From an uncultured Prevotellaceae bacterium (lineage in GTDB: Bacteria; Bacteroidota; Bacteroidia; Bacteroidales; Bacteroidaceae), in NCBI GenBank assembly GCA_900543815.1, contig UQST01000002.1:1-64000 (forward strand): a stretch of 64,000 nucleotides of DNA. Direction: 5' to 3'. The position numbers were made by a program, and so were the translations under genes. The notes below the pieces were generated by a model that saw nothing but the letters and a program-made list of their open reading frames with translations, searched no databases and was not told where the DNA came from. Shown here piece after piece: positions 26,711 through 37,300 of the stretch (its first letter is position 1; every line of letters begins with the position of its first letter).

Positions 26711-27810
26711 TATGCCATTTGTGCGGCAATGAAATCCTTCATCTCGTTGTAGTGGCTCTCGGCGCTCAGGAAGAGATGGAGCTGATTGTTGGCGCGGTCA
26801 AAGTTGTGGTCGGGGTACTTGCACTTCCAATACTTGTCTCCGCTGATGTAGTCCCACAGGAAGCGCACGCACTGCATGTAGGGGAAGAGGGCCGCTGCAT
26901 AGGGCAGGTTCTCTATCTCCACGGGCAGGAGGAAGCTTCCGGCTCCCTTGAGGTAGCCCTCTGTGAAGGCCTTGAAGATGTCCATGTTGAAGCCCACCTT
27001 GCCCATGTCGGGGCAATCCTCGGCCACATAGTTGGCGCCTGTACGCAGGAAGTCGCCGTAGTCGGAGAAGATGAAGTTGGGCATGACAGTGTCGAGGTCG
27101 ATGACGCAGAGCACGTTGTCCTGGTCGTCGAACATCATGTTGTTCACCTTCGTGTCGCAGTGGCACACACGCTTGGGCAGGATGCCTTCGCGCCCCATGC
27201 GCTCTGCCTTGCACATCTCTTCGGCGCGGTCGTCGATGATGGCGAGCATCTCCTGCACGCGCGGCTCCTTGGCACGGCCGATGGGGTCGGCTGCGAGCAC
27301 CTCGCGAAGCTGCTTCAGGCGGAATTCCATATTGTGGAAGTCCTTGATGGTCTCGCCCAGCTGCACGGGCAGATCGGCGAGCATCGACTGGAACTGCCCG
27401 AAGGCCAGTCCGGCGGCGCGGCTACTGTCGGCATTCACGGCCTGCTTGGTGATGGCATTGGGGATGAAGACCATCATTCGCCAGTACTTCCCGTTGACCA
27501 CGGCATACAGTTTCTCGCTGCCCTTGACGGGCAGGAAGCGCAGCACGCGGCGGTCCAGGTCGGGTGTTCCCTGCGCCTCCAGCTTGTGGCGGATGTGGGT
27601 GGTGACGGCCTGTATGTTGCGCATGACCATGTCCACATCGGGGAACACGTTCTCGTTCACGCGCTGCAGCACATAGTCGGGCTGGTCTGCTTCGGTGGTC
27701 TTTACCAGGTAGGTGTCATTGATGAGTCCCTCGCCCAGGGGCTTGATTTCGCTTACGTTGCCCTGTGTGGCAAAGTGCGACAGAATTTCTTTCAGTTCGT
27801 TTTGTTCCAT
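26710..27810 (-). CDS. APH-fold sugar/small-molecule kinase (aminoglycoside phosphotransferase family)
   Basis: A 366-residue cytosolic kinase. Seen: an N-terminal nucleotide-binding lobe starting IKPLGEGLINDTYLV with YVLQRVNENVF (the ATP-contact lysine position is not obvious), the catalytic loop HCDTKVNNMMFD (Asp base and Asn metal ligand), and the DLDTV metal-binding motif corresponding to the DFG. The overall pattern resembles N-acetylhexosamine 1-kinase (NahK-type) proteins more than antibiotic-modifying enzymes. Its place at the end of a transcript containing dTDP-rhamnose genes is consistent with a sugar kinase. The exact substrate is unknown. Confidence 0.78.
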   Translation of the reverse strand: MEQNELKEILSHFATQGNVSEIKPLGEGLINDTYLVKTTEADQPDYVLQRVNENVFPDVDMVMRNIQAVTTHIRHKLEAQGTPDLDRRVLRFLPVKGSEKLYAVVNGKYWRMMVFIPNAITKQAVNADSSRAAGLAFGQFQSMLADLPVQLGETIKDFHNMEFRLKQLREVLAADPIGRAKEPRVQEMLAIIDDRAEEMCKAERMGREGILPKRVCHCDTKVNNMMFDDQDNVLCVIDLDTVMPNFIFSDYGDFLRTGANYVAEDCPDMGKVGFNMDIFKAFTEGYLKGAGSFLLPVEIENLPYAAALFPYMQCVRFLWDYISGDKYWKCKYPDHNFDRANNQLHLFLSAESHYNEMKDFIAAQMA

Positions 27811-27829
27811 TTATATAAGTGTTGTCGGT

Positions 27830-30682
27830 CTATTTCCTGTCTTCGGGCATCTCCAGTCCGCTCTGCAGCGTGCCGTCGGCGGCCATTCCCTCGGCGCTGA
27901 TGCCCATTTGTGTCTGTCGGCCGTTGTTGTAGAAGTTGATGGTAGCCGTGCCGCTCTCGTCCAGCTGCACGTTTGGGTTCCAGTAGAGTGTGCGTCTGTA
28001 GTCCTTGTGCTCGGGCAGTGGCTTGTTGGCATATGAGGGCTGGTAGAATTCATAGGGTAGCGTGAAGCCGGGCAGGCGGTAGAATCTGTCGCGGTAGGTG
28101 GTGCGCACCTGGTCGTTGTCCAGCTTCCTCAGGTCTATGATGACCGTGGGCTGGTTGCTTGCCTCATACTTCTTGCTTCCCTCCTGCCGCGGGCAGTAGT
28201 CGGTGTAGATATATACTTTGTCGAGCCTGGTGAGGTGGTTGAACTTCTCCCTCTCGCCGTCAGACATATGATAGGACGAGGTGTGGGTGTCGTGTCTGAC
28301 CTCCACCTCGTACTGGCGCTCCTGGTTCATGTCGCCTATGTAGTATCGTGCCACGTTGTAGGCAAAGTCGTATCCGCCCGTGAAGTAGGCGCTTCCCAGT
28401 CCTGCGTCGGCCGCCATGTTGAATGCCTCGTAGGCATCCACCACGAAGGCAGGCTTCTTGGCATCGAAGCGTGTATAGGAGTTCTTCTTGGCTGTCACCG
28501 TCACGGTGTGGAGCATGCGGGCGTCATCGTAGAGCCAGTCTTCGTTGAGCGCCGACCCCTTGGGTGCCTCGGCCAGGTGGGTCTGGTACCATGTGTAGGG
28601 CTTCACGAAGCGCGGGTTGTACTGGTCGAGCTTGACGTAGAAGTCGGGATAGTTCACTTCTCCGTTCTTGTCTTCGCCTGTGGACACCCACATGTGCCTG
28701 TCAAACTTCTCCTGGCTCCACTTTGTGGTGTCGGCAGCAGTGAGGAAGAAGTTGCATCCCTCGAAGAAGCGGGGGCTCTGGATGCTGAATCGACTGTTCT
28801 TGGTAGGCATGTCGCCGGTCACTCCCGACTCGGCGCCCACCTTGGTGAACTCGGCATGCACCAGCACCGGACGCCTGGGCCCTCGTGATGTGCTCCAGTA
28901 TCGTCCGTGGATGCTCTGCTGTGTGGGGGCGTCGTTGGGGCGCTGCTGCTGTTCGCTCTCCTTGCCGAACTTGTCCATCTCCTCCCTCACGTCCTTTATC
29001 TCTTCGCCGTTGACGGTGGCTGCCACGTTGTTGCGGCTGCTCTTGTCAGGCTTCTGCGCCTCCTTCTCACCCTCGGTCTGGCTGTTCTTCTTGATGTCTG
29101 CATTGACCTGTTTTTCTGCCTCGTTGAGCACGGCAGACGCCTCGTAGCGGTTCACGGTACCCGTCATGAGAGGTGTACGCTCGGGCTGGTGCAGCAGTTC
29201 GAATGCGCCCGGAGTTGACATGGAGCGCCAGTCGTAGCGCCGCCATCCCTGCACCATGAGCAGGAGGTCGAGGGCGCGCTGGTGTTCGCTGTCGTCTTTC
29301 TCGAAGAAGTAAGTGGGGTTCTCCACGAATCCCTTCACTTGGCTGCTGAGCAGCATCTCCGTCATGATGTTGTTGTTATCGTACAGGTATTCGGTGTGGG
29401 CCGCGTCTCTCACTGCCACGCTCAGGCTACTGCCGGGCACTCCACCCTTTATCTCCACCTTGACCGGTGCATAGGGGTCGGTCTCCTTCTTGCTTAGACC
29501 ACTGAAGGAGAGTGTGTTGCCTATGGCCGTCTGGCCGTTTCTTACGAAGAAGAGACGGTCGGCCCAGATGCGTCCCTTCGCATCGAAGACTGTCACCTGG
29601 TTGACTCCTGTGCGCAGCGTCTGGGCATCCATGTCGATGGTCTGCCCCTTGCCGGCCTCTGTCTGCACAAATCCTTGCTGCACTCCTTGGCACATCACCG
29701 TCACGCCCAATGGCTCCTGTGCGGCCAGTCCGGCGCATGCCAGGCTTATGCTCACCTTGTTGCCGTCCTGTTCCACCTGTATGGCACAGCCGTCGGACTG
29801 CGCTTTGGGCAGTTTTACCTTGGCTGTCTGGTTGCCCGCAGTGAACTGGGCGGTGTAGGTCATCCCTTCCTGTGGGGTGAAGGAGAATGTTCCTCTGCCC
29901 CGGCTTTCGGTCTTCGAGGTGGCCACCTGCTGGCCGTTCTGGTCGGTGACAACCAGTGTGCCGTCCTTGTGAAGCCCCTCGTCGGTGTTTCCCTCCCAGG
30001 CTACACGGCAGGGCAAGCCCGCCACGAGGTTGCCTCCTTCGGGATAGACAGCCAGTTCCAGGTCGGGGTCGGTGCCGTTGGAGCGTAGTCTCTTCCTGAG
30101 CGGACGCAGTGTCATGTTGTGCTCGAATGCGCCCTCCTGCTTGGGTTTGTCATATACGGGGAAGGTGCGACTGTACAGCTTCTCATAATCTATATAGTAG
30201 TCCCGGGCATAGCTGCGCGTTATGAACCACTGCTCGGCCATCTTGGTGTGCGGATGGTCGGTGATGCCCCAGTTGAGCATCCAGCGTGTGTAGGCCCGCA
30301 GTTCGTAGTACCCACTATAGAGGGTATCGGGTAGAAGGAACGAGCCATGCGCCTGTCCGTTCCTTAGCTCCACTTGCTGTCGTTCCACCAAGTAGCCATC
30401 CTGGTTGTAGAGGTCGGCATAGAGCACACCGCTCACGCCGCTGGGCTTGCGTGTGTCGGAGCGTTGCACATACGCTTTATAGTATATGGTGTCGCCCAGG
30501 AAGTAGCAGTTGTTGTCCATGTGGACGAATATCTGCTCCTGTGGAATGGCTTTGCCGAAGCGTGCTGCCCTGTCGGCCCATCCCTCGATGCTGGTTGGCA
30601 TGGGGGAGGTGGTGGTCTGCGCGATGGCAGCCACTCCGCTGCAGACGATGGCTGCAAGCAGTTGAGAGAGTCTTTTTCTCAT
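27830..30682 (-). CDS. Large secreted macroglobulin (MG2)-like protein
   Basis: A 950-residue secreted protein with signal peptide MRKRLSQLLAAIVCSGVAAIAQ. The N-terminal QEQIFVHMDNNCYFLGDTIY followed by YKAYVQ is the MG2 strand pattern of bacterial alpha-2-macroglobulin-like and related Bacteroidetes proteins. Further Ig/MG-like repeats follow, then a charged low-complexity stretch near 545-610 (EKQVNADIKKNSQTEGEKEA) and a C-terminal beta-rich part. No thioester CxEQ motif is seen, so trapping activity is unlikely. It lies 147 bp after rfbB and 19 bp before the kinase, on the same strand. Function unknown; probably envelope-associated. Confidence 0.65.
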   Translation of the reverse strand: MRKRLSQLLAAIVCSGVAAIAQTTTSPMPTSIEGWADRAARFGKAIPQEQIFVHMDNNCYFLGDTIYYKAYVQRSDTRKPSGVSGVLYADLYNQDGYLVERQQVELRNGQAHGSFLLPDTLYSGYYELRAYTRWMLNWGITDHPHTKMAEQWFITRSYARDYYIDYEKLYSRTFPVYDKPKQEGAFEHNMTLRPLRKRLRSNGTDPDLELAVYPEGGNLVAGLPCRVAWEGNTDEGLHKDGTLVVTDQNGQQVATSKTESRGRGTFSFTPQEGMTYTAQFTAGNQTAKVKLPKAQSDGCAIQVEQDGNKVSISLACAGLAAQEPLGVTVMCQGVQQGFVQTEAGKGQTIDMDAQTLRTGVNQVTVFDAKGRIWADRLFFVRNGQTAIGNTLSFSGLSKKETDPYAPVKVEIKGGVPGSSLSVAVRDAAHTEYLYDNNNIMTEMLLSSQVKGFVENPTYFFEKDDSEHQRALDLLLMVQGWRRYDWRSMSTPGAFELLHQPERTPLMTGTVNRYEASAVLNEAEKQVNADIKKNSQTEGEKEAQKPDKSSRNNVAATVNGEEIKDVREEMDKFGKESEQQQRPNDAPTQQSIHGRYWSTSRGPRRPVLVHAEFTKVGAESGVTGDMPTKNSRFSIQSPRFFEGCNFFLTAADTTKWSQEKFDRHMWVSTGEDKNGEVNYPDFYVKLDQYNPRFVKPYTWYQTHLAEAPKGSALNEDWLYDDARMLHTVTVTAKKNSYTRFDAKKPAFVVDAYEAFNMAADAGLGSAYFTGGYDFAYNVARYYIGDMNQERQYEVEVRHDTHTSSYHMSDGEREKFNHLTRLDKVYIYTDYCPRQEGSKKYEASNQPTVIIDLRKLDNDQVRTTYRDRFYRLPGFTLPYEFYQPSYANKPLPEHKDYRRTLYWNPNVQLDESGTATINFYNNGRQTQMGISAEGMAADGTLQSGLEMPEDRK

Positions 30683-30829
30683 GTTGGCTTTTGTGGTTTA
30701 GTGCGTTGTGTGTCTCGCGCCGGTGGGCTGTGGCGGGTGGCACGATGTATCTCCGGAATGGTGCTGGCGCGGTGCTGCCGGTTGTCCAGGGTGCCGGGCA
30801 GTGGGCGGGAGTGCCGTGCGTGGCTTCTG

Positions 30830-31966
30830 TCAGCGTCCTGCGTACATGCTCTTGTAGTACTTCTCGTACTCTCCCGACGTGATGTTGTCCAGCCACTCTT
30901 GGTGCTCCAGATACCATCTCACCGTCTTCTCTATGCCCTCCTCAAACTGCAGGCTGGGCTCCCAACCCAGTTCGCGTTGCAGCTTGGAGCTGTCTATGGC
31001 GTATCGTGCATCGTGCCCCGGCCTGTCGGTCACATAGGTGATGAGGCCGAGGTCTTCGCCTTCAGCGCGTCCCAGAAGACGATCTACGGTATTGATGAGC
31101 ACCTTGATGATGTCGATGTTCTTCCATTCGTTGAAGCCGCCAATGTTGTAGGTCTCTGCTACCCGGCCTTCATGGAAGATGGTGTCAATGGCCCGTGCGT
31201 GGTCTTCCACGTAGAGCCAGTCGCGTATGTTCTCCCCTTTGCCATATACGGGAAGCGGCTTGCGGTGGCGTATGTTGTTGATGAAGAGCGGTATCAACTT
31301 CTCTGGGAACTGGTAGGGACCGTAGTTGTTGGAGCAGTTGGTCACGATGGTAGGCATCCCGTAGGTGTCATGGTAGGCGCGTACGAAGTGGTCCGAACTG
31401 GCTTTTGACGCCGAGTAGGGGCTGTGTGGGCGGTATGGGGTGTCCTCGTGAAAGAACTGGTCGCCGTAGGCCAGGTGGTGCTGTGTGCTGCTGGCCGCCG
31501 TTGCGTAGGGTGGCTTGATGCCCTCGGGCCGGTTCATCTCCAGCGCGCCATACACTTCGTCGGTGCTTATGTGGTAGAATCTCTTGCCCTCATATTTCTC
31601 CGGCAGCGACTCCCAGTACTCCTTGGCAGCCTGTAGCAGGGCCAACGTACCCATTACGTTGGTGCGTGCAAAGGTGAAGGGGTCCTTGATGCTCCTATCT
31701 ACGTGGCTCTCGGCAGCCAGATGTATGATGCCATCCACGTGCGCCTCCTTCATGAGGCGGCTCACTCCCTCGTAGTCACAGATGTCCATCCTGACGAAGC
31801 GGTAGTTGGCTTGCTTCTCCACGTCAGCCAGGTTGGCCAGGTTGCCCGCGTAGGTGAGTTTGTCCAGGCAGATGATTTCGTAGTCGGGGTATTTGTTCAC
31901 AAAGAGCCTTACCACATGGCTTCCGATGAAACCGGCGCCTCCTGTGATGATGATGCTTCGCTTCAT
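30830..31966 (-). CDS. rfbB: dTDP-glucose 4,6-dehydratase
   Basis: A 378-residue extended short-chain dehydrogenase that converts dTDP-glucose to dTDP-4-keto-6-deoxyglucose, the second step of dTDP-rhamnose synthesis. Seen: NAD-binding GGAGFIGSHVVR at the N-terminus, STDEVYG (with the Thr-Asp-Glu catalytic triad residues) and the YSASKASSDH YxxxK motif. Length is slightly above the usual 350. It follows rfbD by 12 bp in the same transcript. Confidence 0.96.
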   Translation of the reverse strand: MKRSIIITGGAGFIGSHVVRLFVNKYPDYEIICLDKLTYAGNLANLADVEKQANYRFVRMDICDYEGVSRLMKEAHVDGIIHLAAESHVDRSIKDPFTFARTNVMGTLALLQAAKEYWESLPEKYEGKRFYHISTDEVYGALEMNRPEGIKPPYATAASSTQHHLAYGDQFFHEDTPYRPHSPYSASKASSDHFVRAYHDTYGMPTIVTNCSNNYGPYQFPEKLIPLFINNIRHRKPLPVYGKGENIRDWLYVEDHARAIDTIFHEGRVAETYNIGGFNEWKNIDIIKVLINTVDRLLGRAEGEDLGLITYVTDRPGHDARYAIDSSKLQRELGWEPSLQFEEGIEKTVRWYLEHQEWLDNITSGEYEKYYKSMYAGR

Positions 31967-31978
31967 ATCCGTGTCCTG

Positions 31979-32881
31979 TTATATGTTACCTTTCAAGTTG
32001 TTGACGCATTTCAGCAGCGACTCAGCCCAGTAGGGGATGCTCAGATGGAAGGTCTGCTTGAACTTGGACTTGTCCAGCACCGAGTAGGCAGGGCGCTTCA
32101 CGGGCGACGGGTACTCGCTGCTGTGGCATGGGTTAATCTGGCACGCCTCGTGTCCTGCCATCTTGCGTATGGTCATGGCAAAGTCATACCAGCTGCACAC
32201 GCCCTCGTTGCTGTAGTTGTAGATGCCGGTGTTGCCTCGCCACGATTCCCTTTCGAGGATGGTGGTGATGGCCTGTGCCAGGTCGAGAGCATAGGTGGGT
32301 GTGCCGGTCTGGTCGAATACCACGTTGACCTGAGGCTTCTCGGCTGTCAGCTTCATCATGGTGCGGCAGAAGTTCCTGCCGTATTCGCTGTAGAGCCATG
32401 AGGTGCGCAGGATAAGGTACTGCACGCCCGAGTTGCGTATGACCATCTCTCCGCGCAGCTTCGAATGGCCATAGACTCCTGTGGGTGTGCCTTTCTGCTC
32501 CTCGTTGCAGGGCGTGTTGTAGGGTTCCAGACCGAAGACGTAATCGGTGCTGATGTGCACCAGCAGTCCGTTCACATCGCGCATCGCCTGGGCCAGTATG
32601 GCAGGTGCCAGGGCGTTGATGCGTTCTGCCTTGGCCGCCATGACCGAGTCTGTCTCGCATGCATCCACGTCGGTCCATGCCGCGCAGTTCACTATTGCCC
32701 CCACCTGCTCCTCGCTCACCATCTGTTCCACGGCGTTGCGGTCGGTGATGTCCAGCAGGATGGTCTCCAGGCCTTCGGCGGGTGCCACGTCGGTAAATAT
32801 GTAATGATGGCTGCTTTCCTTGGCAGTCAGTCTCATCTCTCTACCCAGTTGGCCATTGGCCCCAGTAACCAGAATGTTCAT
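31979..32881 (-). CDS. rfbD: dTDP-4-dehydrorhamnose reductase
   Basis: A 300-residue reductase that makes dTDP-L-rhamnose in the last step of the pathway. Seen: GANGQLGREMR nucleotide-binding start, NCAAWTDVDACE, STDYVFG and the YGHSKLRGE YxxxK motif. It is 24 bp after rfbA. The rfbC epimerase that normally supplies its substrate is not in the cluster. Confidence 0.95.
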   Translation of the reverse strand: MNILVTGANGQLGREMRLTAKESSHHYIFTDVAPAEGLETILLDITDRNAVEQMVSEEQVGAIVNCAAWTDVDACETDSVMAAKAERINALAPAILAQAMRDVNGLLVHISTDYVFGLEPYNTPCNEEQKGTPTGVYGHSKLRGEMVIRNSGVQYLILRTSWLYSEYGRNFCRTMMKLTAEKPQVNVVFDQTGTPTYALDLAQAITTILERESWRGNTGIYNYSNEGVCSWYDFAMTIRKMAGHEACQINPCHSSEYPSPVKRPAYSVLDKSKFKQTFHLSIPYWAESLLKCVNNLKGNI

Positions 32882-32905
32882 TTTCTCCTCCCTCCTTTAG
32901 TTAGT

Positions 32906-33814
32906 TTAAAAGTCCTGGTTGTTCCTGCCATATCTCTTCACCTCCTCGATGACCTGCAGCAGGTACTGCCCATACTGGTTTTTGAGCATGGGTTGAGCCA
33001 GTTTTCTCATCTGTTCCTCGTCTATCCATCCGCTCCGGTAGGCTATTCCCTCCAGGCATCCTATCTTGATGCCCTGCCTCTTCTCCAGCACTTCGATGTA
33101 TGTGCTGGCCTCTGAGAGCGAGTCGTGCGTGCCTGTGTCGAGCCAGGCGAAGCCGTGTCCCAGGGTCTGCACCTTCAGCTCTCCGTCCTCCAGGAAGCGC
33201 CGGTTCACGGTCGTTATCTCGTACTCCCCTCGTGCACTCGGCTCTATGCTCCGTGCCACGGAGACCACTTTGTTGGGGTAGAAATACAGCCCGACCACGG
33301 CATAGTTGCTGCGTGGGTGCTGTGGTTTCTCCTCGATGGATATGCAGTTGTTGTTGCTGTCAAACTCTGCCACACCGTATCGCTCGGGGTCCTTCACCCA
33401 GTATCCGAATACCGTGGCTTTGCTCTCCTCCTCGGCTGCCCTTACGGCTTCGGTGAGCATGGAGTGGAATCCGTTGCCCTGGAAGATGTTGTCGCCCAGC
33501 ACCAGACACACGCAGTCGTCGCCTATGAAGTCGGCTCCTATGGTGAAGGCTTGCGCCAGTCCGTCGGGGCTTGGCTGCTCGGCATAGGTGAAGCTCACGC
33601 CTATGTCGCTTCCGTCACCCAGCAGGCGCTGGAATCCCGGCAGGTCAAATGGGGTACTGATAATGAGTATCTCCCTGATGCCTGCCTGCATGAGTACGCT
33701 CACGGGGTAATATATCATGGGCTTGTCATAGATGGGCATGAGCTGTTTGCTGATGCCCTTGGTGATAGGGTAGAGCCGTGTGCCGGACCCTCCAGCCAGT
33801 ACGATACCTTTCAT
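32906..33814 (-). CDS. rfbA: Glucose-1-phosphate thymidylyltransferase
   Basis: A 302-residue nucleotidyltransferase that starts dTDP-rhamnose synthesis from glucose 1-phosphate and dTTP. The ATG at 33814 gives the invariant start MKGIVLAGGSGTRLYPIT; longer readings run through the upstream repeat array and are rejected. Also seen: LMPIYDKPMIYYP, LVLGDNIF, EEKPQHPRSNYAVVGLYFY and FAWLDTGTHDSL. First gene of the leftward rfbA-rfbD-rfbB transcript; the -7 box lies just upstream. Confidence 0.97.
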   Translation of the reverse strand: MKGIVLAGGSGTRLYPITKGISKQLMPIYDKPMIYYPVSVLMQAGIREILIISTPFDLPGFQRLLGDGSDIGVSFTYAEQPSPDGLAQAFTIGADFIGDDCVCLVLGDNIFQGNGFHSMLTEAVRAAEEESKATVFGYWVKDPERYGVAEFDSNNNCISIEEKPQHPRSNYAVVGLYFYPNKVVSVARSIEPSARGEYEITTVNRRFLEDGELKVQTLGHGFAWLDTGTHDSLSEASTYIEVLEKRQGIKIGCLEGIAYRSGWIDEEQMRKLAQPMLKNQYGQYLLQVIEEVKRYGRNNQDF

Positions 33815-33846
33815 TGCCTGTGTTCTTTTTTCGGTTATGTATTCTG

Positions 33847-33854
33847 CAAAAATA
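33847..33854 (-). promoter_or_regulatory. -7 box for the rfbA operon
   Basis: Minus strand TATTTTTG followed by C, 33 bp before the rfbA ATG. Confidence 0.6.
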
Positions 33855-34270
33855 AGGAAATTCCGCTGGAGTGCAAAATTTTTCCTGCTGATTTGTGTCC
33901 CTGACTGCCATTGTGTGGGCATGTGGGCCGCATGCGGGCTGCAGATAGGAGCCGTGCACTCCTTTTTCTGCCCCTTTTCCGCTGCCTGGAGTGCCCGTTC
34001 TGCCTGTTTGCTCATTCCGCTTCGCCAAGTGCGGCAATATGGCTGTCCGTCCTCCCCGCAACCCTCCCTGTTCCTGCCCCCAGTCCTGCCTTCCGTGGAG
34101 CAGTGCGGTGCGATGGCCTGTGCAGCGCGCTGCGATGCCCTATGCAATGCGCTGCGATGACCGATGCAGCGCGCTGCGTTTTCTGCCCCATTGTAGGGAC
34201 GGATGGCGGTGGGTGCGCTTTGGTTGAGTAAAAAGCACGCTGAACTTGCCCTCATATCGCAGAAAAAGAG
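33855..34270. other. Divergent intergenic region between rfbA and the CotH-domain gene
   Basis: About 415 bases between the two promoters, without a supported gene. It contains array E and its conserved right flank. A short hairpin AGGAG/CTCCT followed by TTTTT lies near 33947-33967. Confidence 0.5.
34100..34177. repeat. Four-core 22-bp-period palindromic array, locus E
   Basis: Cores at 34100, 34122, 34144 and 34166 (GCAGTGCGGTGC, GCAGCGCGCTGC, GCAATGCGCTGC, GCAGCGCGCTGC) with spacers GATGGCCTGT, GATGCCCTAT, GATGACCGAT. The 21 bases after the last core (34178-34198) are identical to those after locus F. It lies between two divergent promoters. Confidence 0.92.
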
Positions 34271-34278
34271 TAAATTTG
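34271..34278 (+). promoter_or_regulatory. -7 box for the CotH-domain gene
   Basis: TAAATTTG followed by CG, about 95 bp before the ATG at 34373. Confidence 0.55.
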
Positions 34279-34372
34279 CGAGGCATAGGGCATCTGTGGG
34301 GAGGTTTGGGGCCACCCGCCGGAGCCTGCCTGCACGTACGAGCCTCAGGGCTTCTTGTCAATTTACAACCTA

Positions 34373-37300
34373 ATGAATATGTTCTGGAAATCCTGTGCCC
34401 TCCTGGCCGCATTGCTTCTGGGCGGGGCGCACACAGCCTTCGGGCAGGGGGTAGAGCCCCTCCTGCAGGGCAGCATCATCAGCAGCGGGGACAAAGAGAG
34501 TGCCTCGCGGGCCTTCGACGGCGACATCAGCACCTATTATTCGGCGGGCAGCCCTGACTTCCAGTGGGTGGGGCTCGACCTGGGCAAGCCTCATGTCATC
34601 ACGCACATAGCCTTCACTCCGCGCCAGGGCAGTGCCGAGGGGGCTGGCCGCATGCTCCTTTCGCTCTTCGAGGGAGCCAACCGCCCCGACTTCATGGATG
34701 CCGTGCCCCTGTACCTGATAGGCGATACTCCCGCGCAGGGCAGCGCTACCAGTGTGGATGTCCACGTGAGCAGGGGCTTCCGCTATGTGCGCTACGTGGG
34801 CGCGGCCGGTTCATTTTGCGAAGTGGCCGAACTGGCTTTCTATGGCCGCGAAGGCGCAGGCGATGACTCCCGCTTCTACCAGGTGACCGCCCTGCCAACG
34901 CTCAGCATACATGTGGCCGACGGCGCTGTGCCCGAGCAGAAAGGGCAGGACTTCGAGTCACGCATCACCATCACCTATGAGGGCGGAACGCTCATCCAGG
35001 AGTATCCCATACTGACGCGGGTGCGCGGCAACTACTCTGCCACGCATGTAAACAAGCCTTACCGCATCAAGTTCAACGACGGCAGGAGCCATCACATGCT
35101 GCATGGCTCGGCGCGGGACGAGTCGCCGGCCAAGGCCAAGAAGTGGACTCTCATCAACAACTATGGCGACAAGACCCTCATACGCAACAATGTGGCCTAC
35201 GAGGTGAGCCGCAGGGTGGGCATGCCCTTCACGCCCTGGTGCCGCTGCGTGGATGTCATCCTCAATGGCGACTATCGCGGTTGCTACCAGCTCACAGACT
35301 ATGTGGGGCTGGACAAGAACCGCATCAACATAGCCAAGATGGACGATACCAGCACCGATTCGGTGAGCATCACAGGCGGTTACTTGCTGGAGATGAACGG
35401 CTATGCAGCGCAAGACCCTGTCAACTTCACCTCGCGCCACGGCAATCCCATCTCGGTGAACGACCCCGACAAGAAGGATATACAGCCCTGTCAATACAAC
35501 TATATCCGCAATTACTTCAATGCGATGGAGGACCGTGTGTTCGCTCCTGACTATGCCGACAGGCACAGCGGCTACCGGCGCATGCTCGACCTCAATACCT
35601 TTCTGCGCTATTTTCTGGCCTGCGAGTACAATGGCAATACCGACATGCTGTGGCAGGTGTTCATGTACAAGCAGAGGGCCGACAGCCTTATCTACACCGG
35701 ACCTGTGTGGGACAACGACCTCGCGCTCGACAACGACCGTGCGGTCTATCCCGGCAACCGGCGTGAGGAGTGGACCTATAAGGTAAGGCAGGCGGGGCAG
35801 TGGGGCGTGCTGGTGAGCAGGGTGCTCTCTGACCCCAATGCCCTGGCACAGTTGCAGCTCATCTGGGCGCAACTTAGGCGCGACTCGCTCTTCACTGCCC
35901 AGGAGATGGGAGCGTATGTCGATTCGCTGCGCACACTCGTCAGGGAGAGCCAGAGGCTCAATTTCCTGCGCTGGCCATACCTCACCCAGATGCTCCACTG
36001 CAACCCTCTCGTGTGGGGCACGTGGGATGCCGAGGTGGATGTGGTGCGCAACTATGTGCAGGGCCGCGTGGCGTGGATGGACCGCAAGCTCAATTACCGG
36101 TCACTGCAGCGGCGTGACGGGGTGTATCAGATAGCCAGCCCATGGGATATGTGTGCCTTCAGTCGCATGGTGGCAGGCGGTGAGACAGGCGCACGGGCAC
36201 AGTTGCTCTGCGACCTCGATATGACGGAGCTGGACACGCTCTTCGCTCCCATCGGCACGGCAGAGGCTCCCTTCACGGGAAGCTTTGCGGGAGGAGGCCA
36301 CACCATCGATGGTCTGACGCTCGCGGGAGAGTCGCAGGTGGCACTCTTTGCCCATGTGGCCGATGGCGCCCGCGTGGCCGACCTCTTCCTGGGAAGCCGC
36401 AGCCAGGTGCACGGCACCGACTATGTGGCTGCGCTGGCAGGCATTGTGCACAGCGGCACATTCATCATGGAGCGCTGTGGCAACCAGGCGGCTGTGACGG
36501 CCGACGGGCACAATGCGGCTGCGTTGGTGGCACGGGTGTGTGCGGGAGCCGACCTGGTGCTCAGGGACTGCTACAATGTGGGGGCTGTGAGTGCAGGCAG
36601 CAAGGCCAGTGCCATGGTGGCGTGGTCGGAGGGCGACGTGCTCATGCGCCGCTGCTACAACGCCGGGCGGCTGCGCGGAGAGGTGCCTGTGGCCGAGTTT
36701 GCCGTCACCGAAGGCAAGTTCCAGGTGACCGACTGCTACGACACATTTGCCTATCAGGTGACCCACGTGCGTCCTGCCACGGTGCAGAGCGGCGCCCTGT
36801 GCCACCTGCTTGCGGGCAGCGACCCCGATTCTCCCTGGCGTCAGAATATAAATAATGTACGTGCGAGGGACCTCCATCCCGTCCCCGTGGCCTCACACGG
36901 GAGGGTCTATCAGGACGGCGGGCGCTATACCAACATCCTGCCCACCGCAGCGCGCTACCGGTATTACAAGTATGAGGTGACCGCCGTACAGGCAGGCACG
37001 CTCATCCAGATGGCGGAGTTTGACCTCCTCGATGCCGACCTGCAGCCCGTGCCGGCGCTCAGCATCTATGCCGGCACACCCAGTACCATCAGCCACGAGG
37101 ACTGGAGCAACCTCGCCGACGGCAGTATGGACACCAAGTATTGCTCGGCCTTCTCGGGCAGGGCAAGCTTCTTCTTCGATGCGGGCAGCGAGGTGGAGCC
37201 CTTTGGCTATCGCATCGGCACGGCCAACGATGCAGCTGCCAATGCCGGGCGCAATCCGCTCTGCTGGACGTTGAGCGGCAGCAACACATGCACCGCAGAC

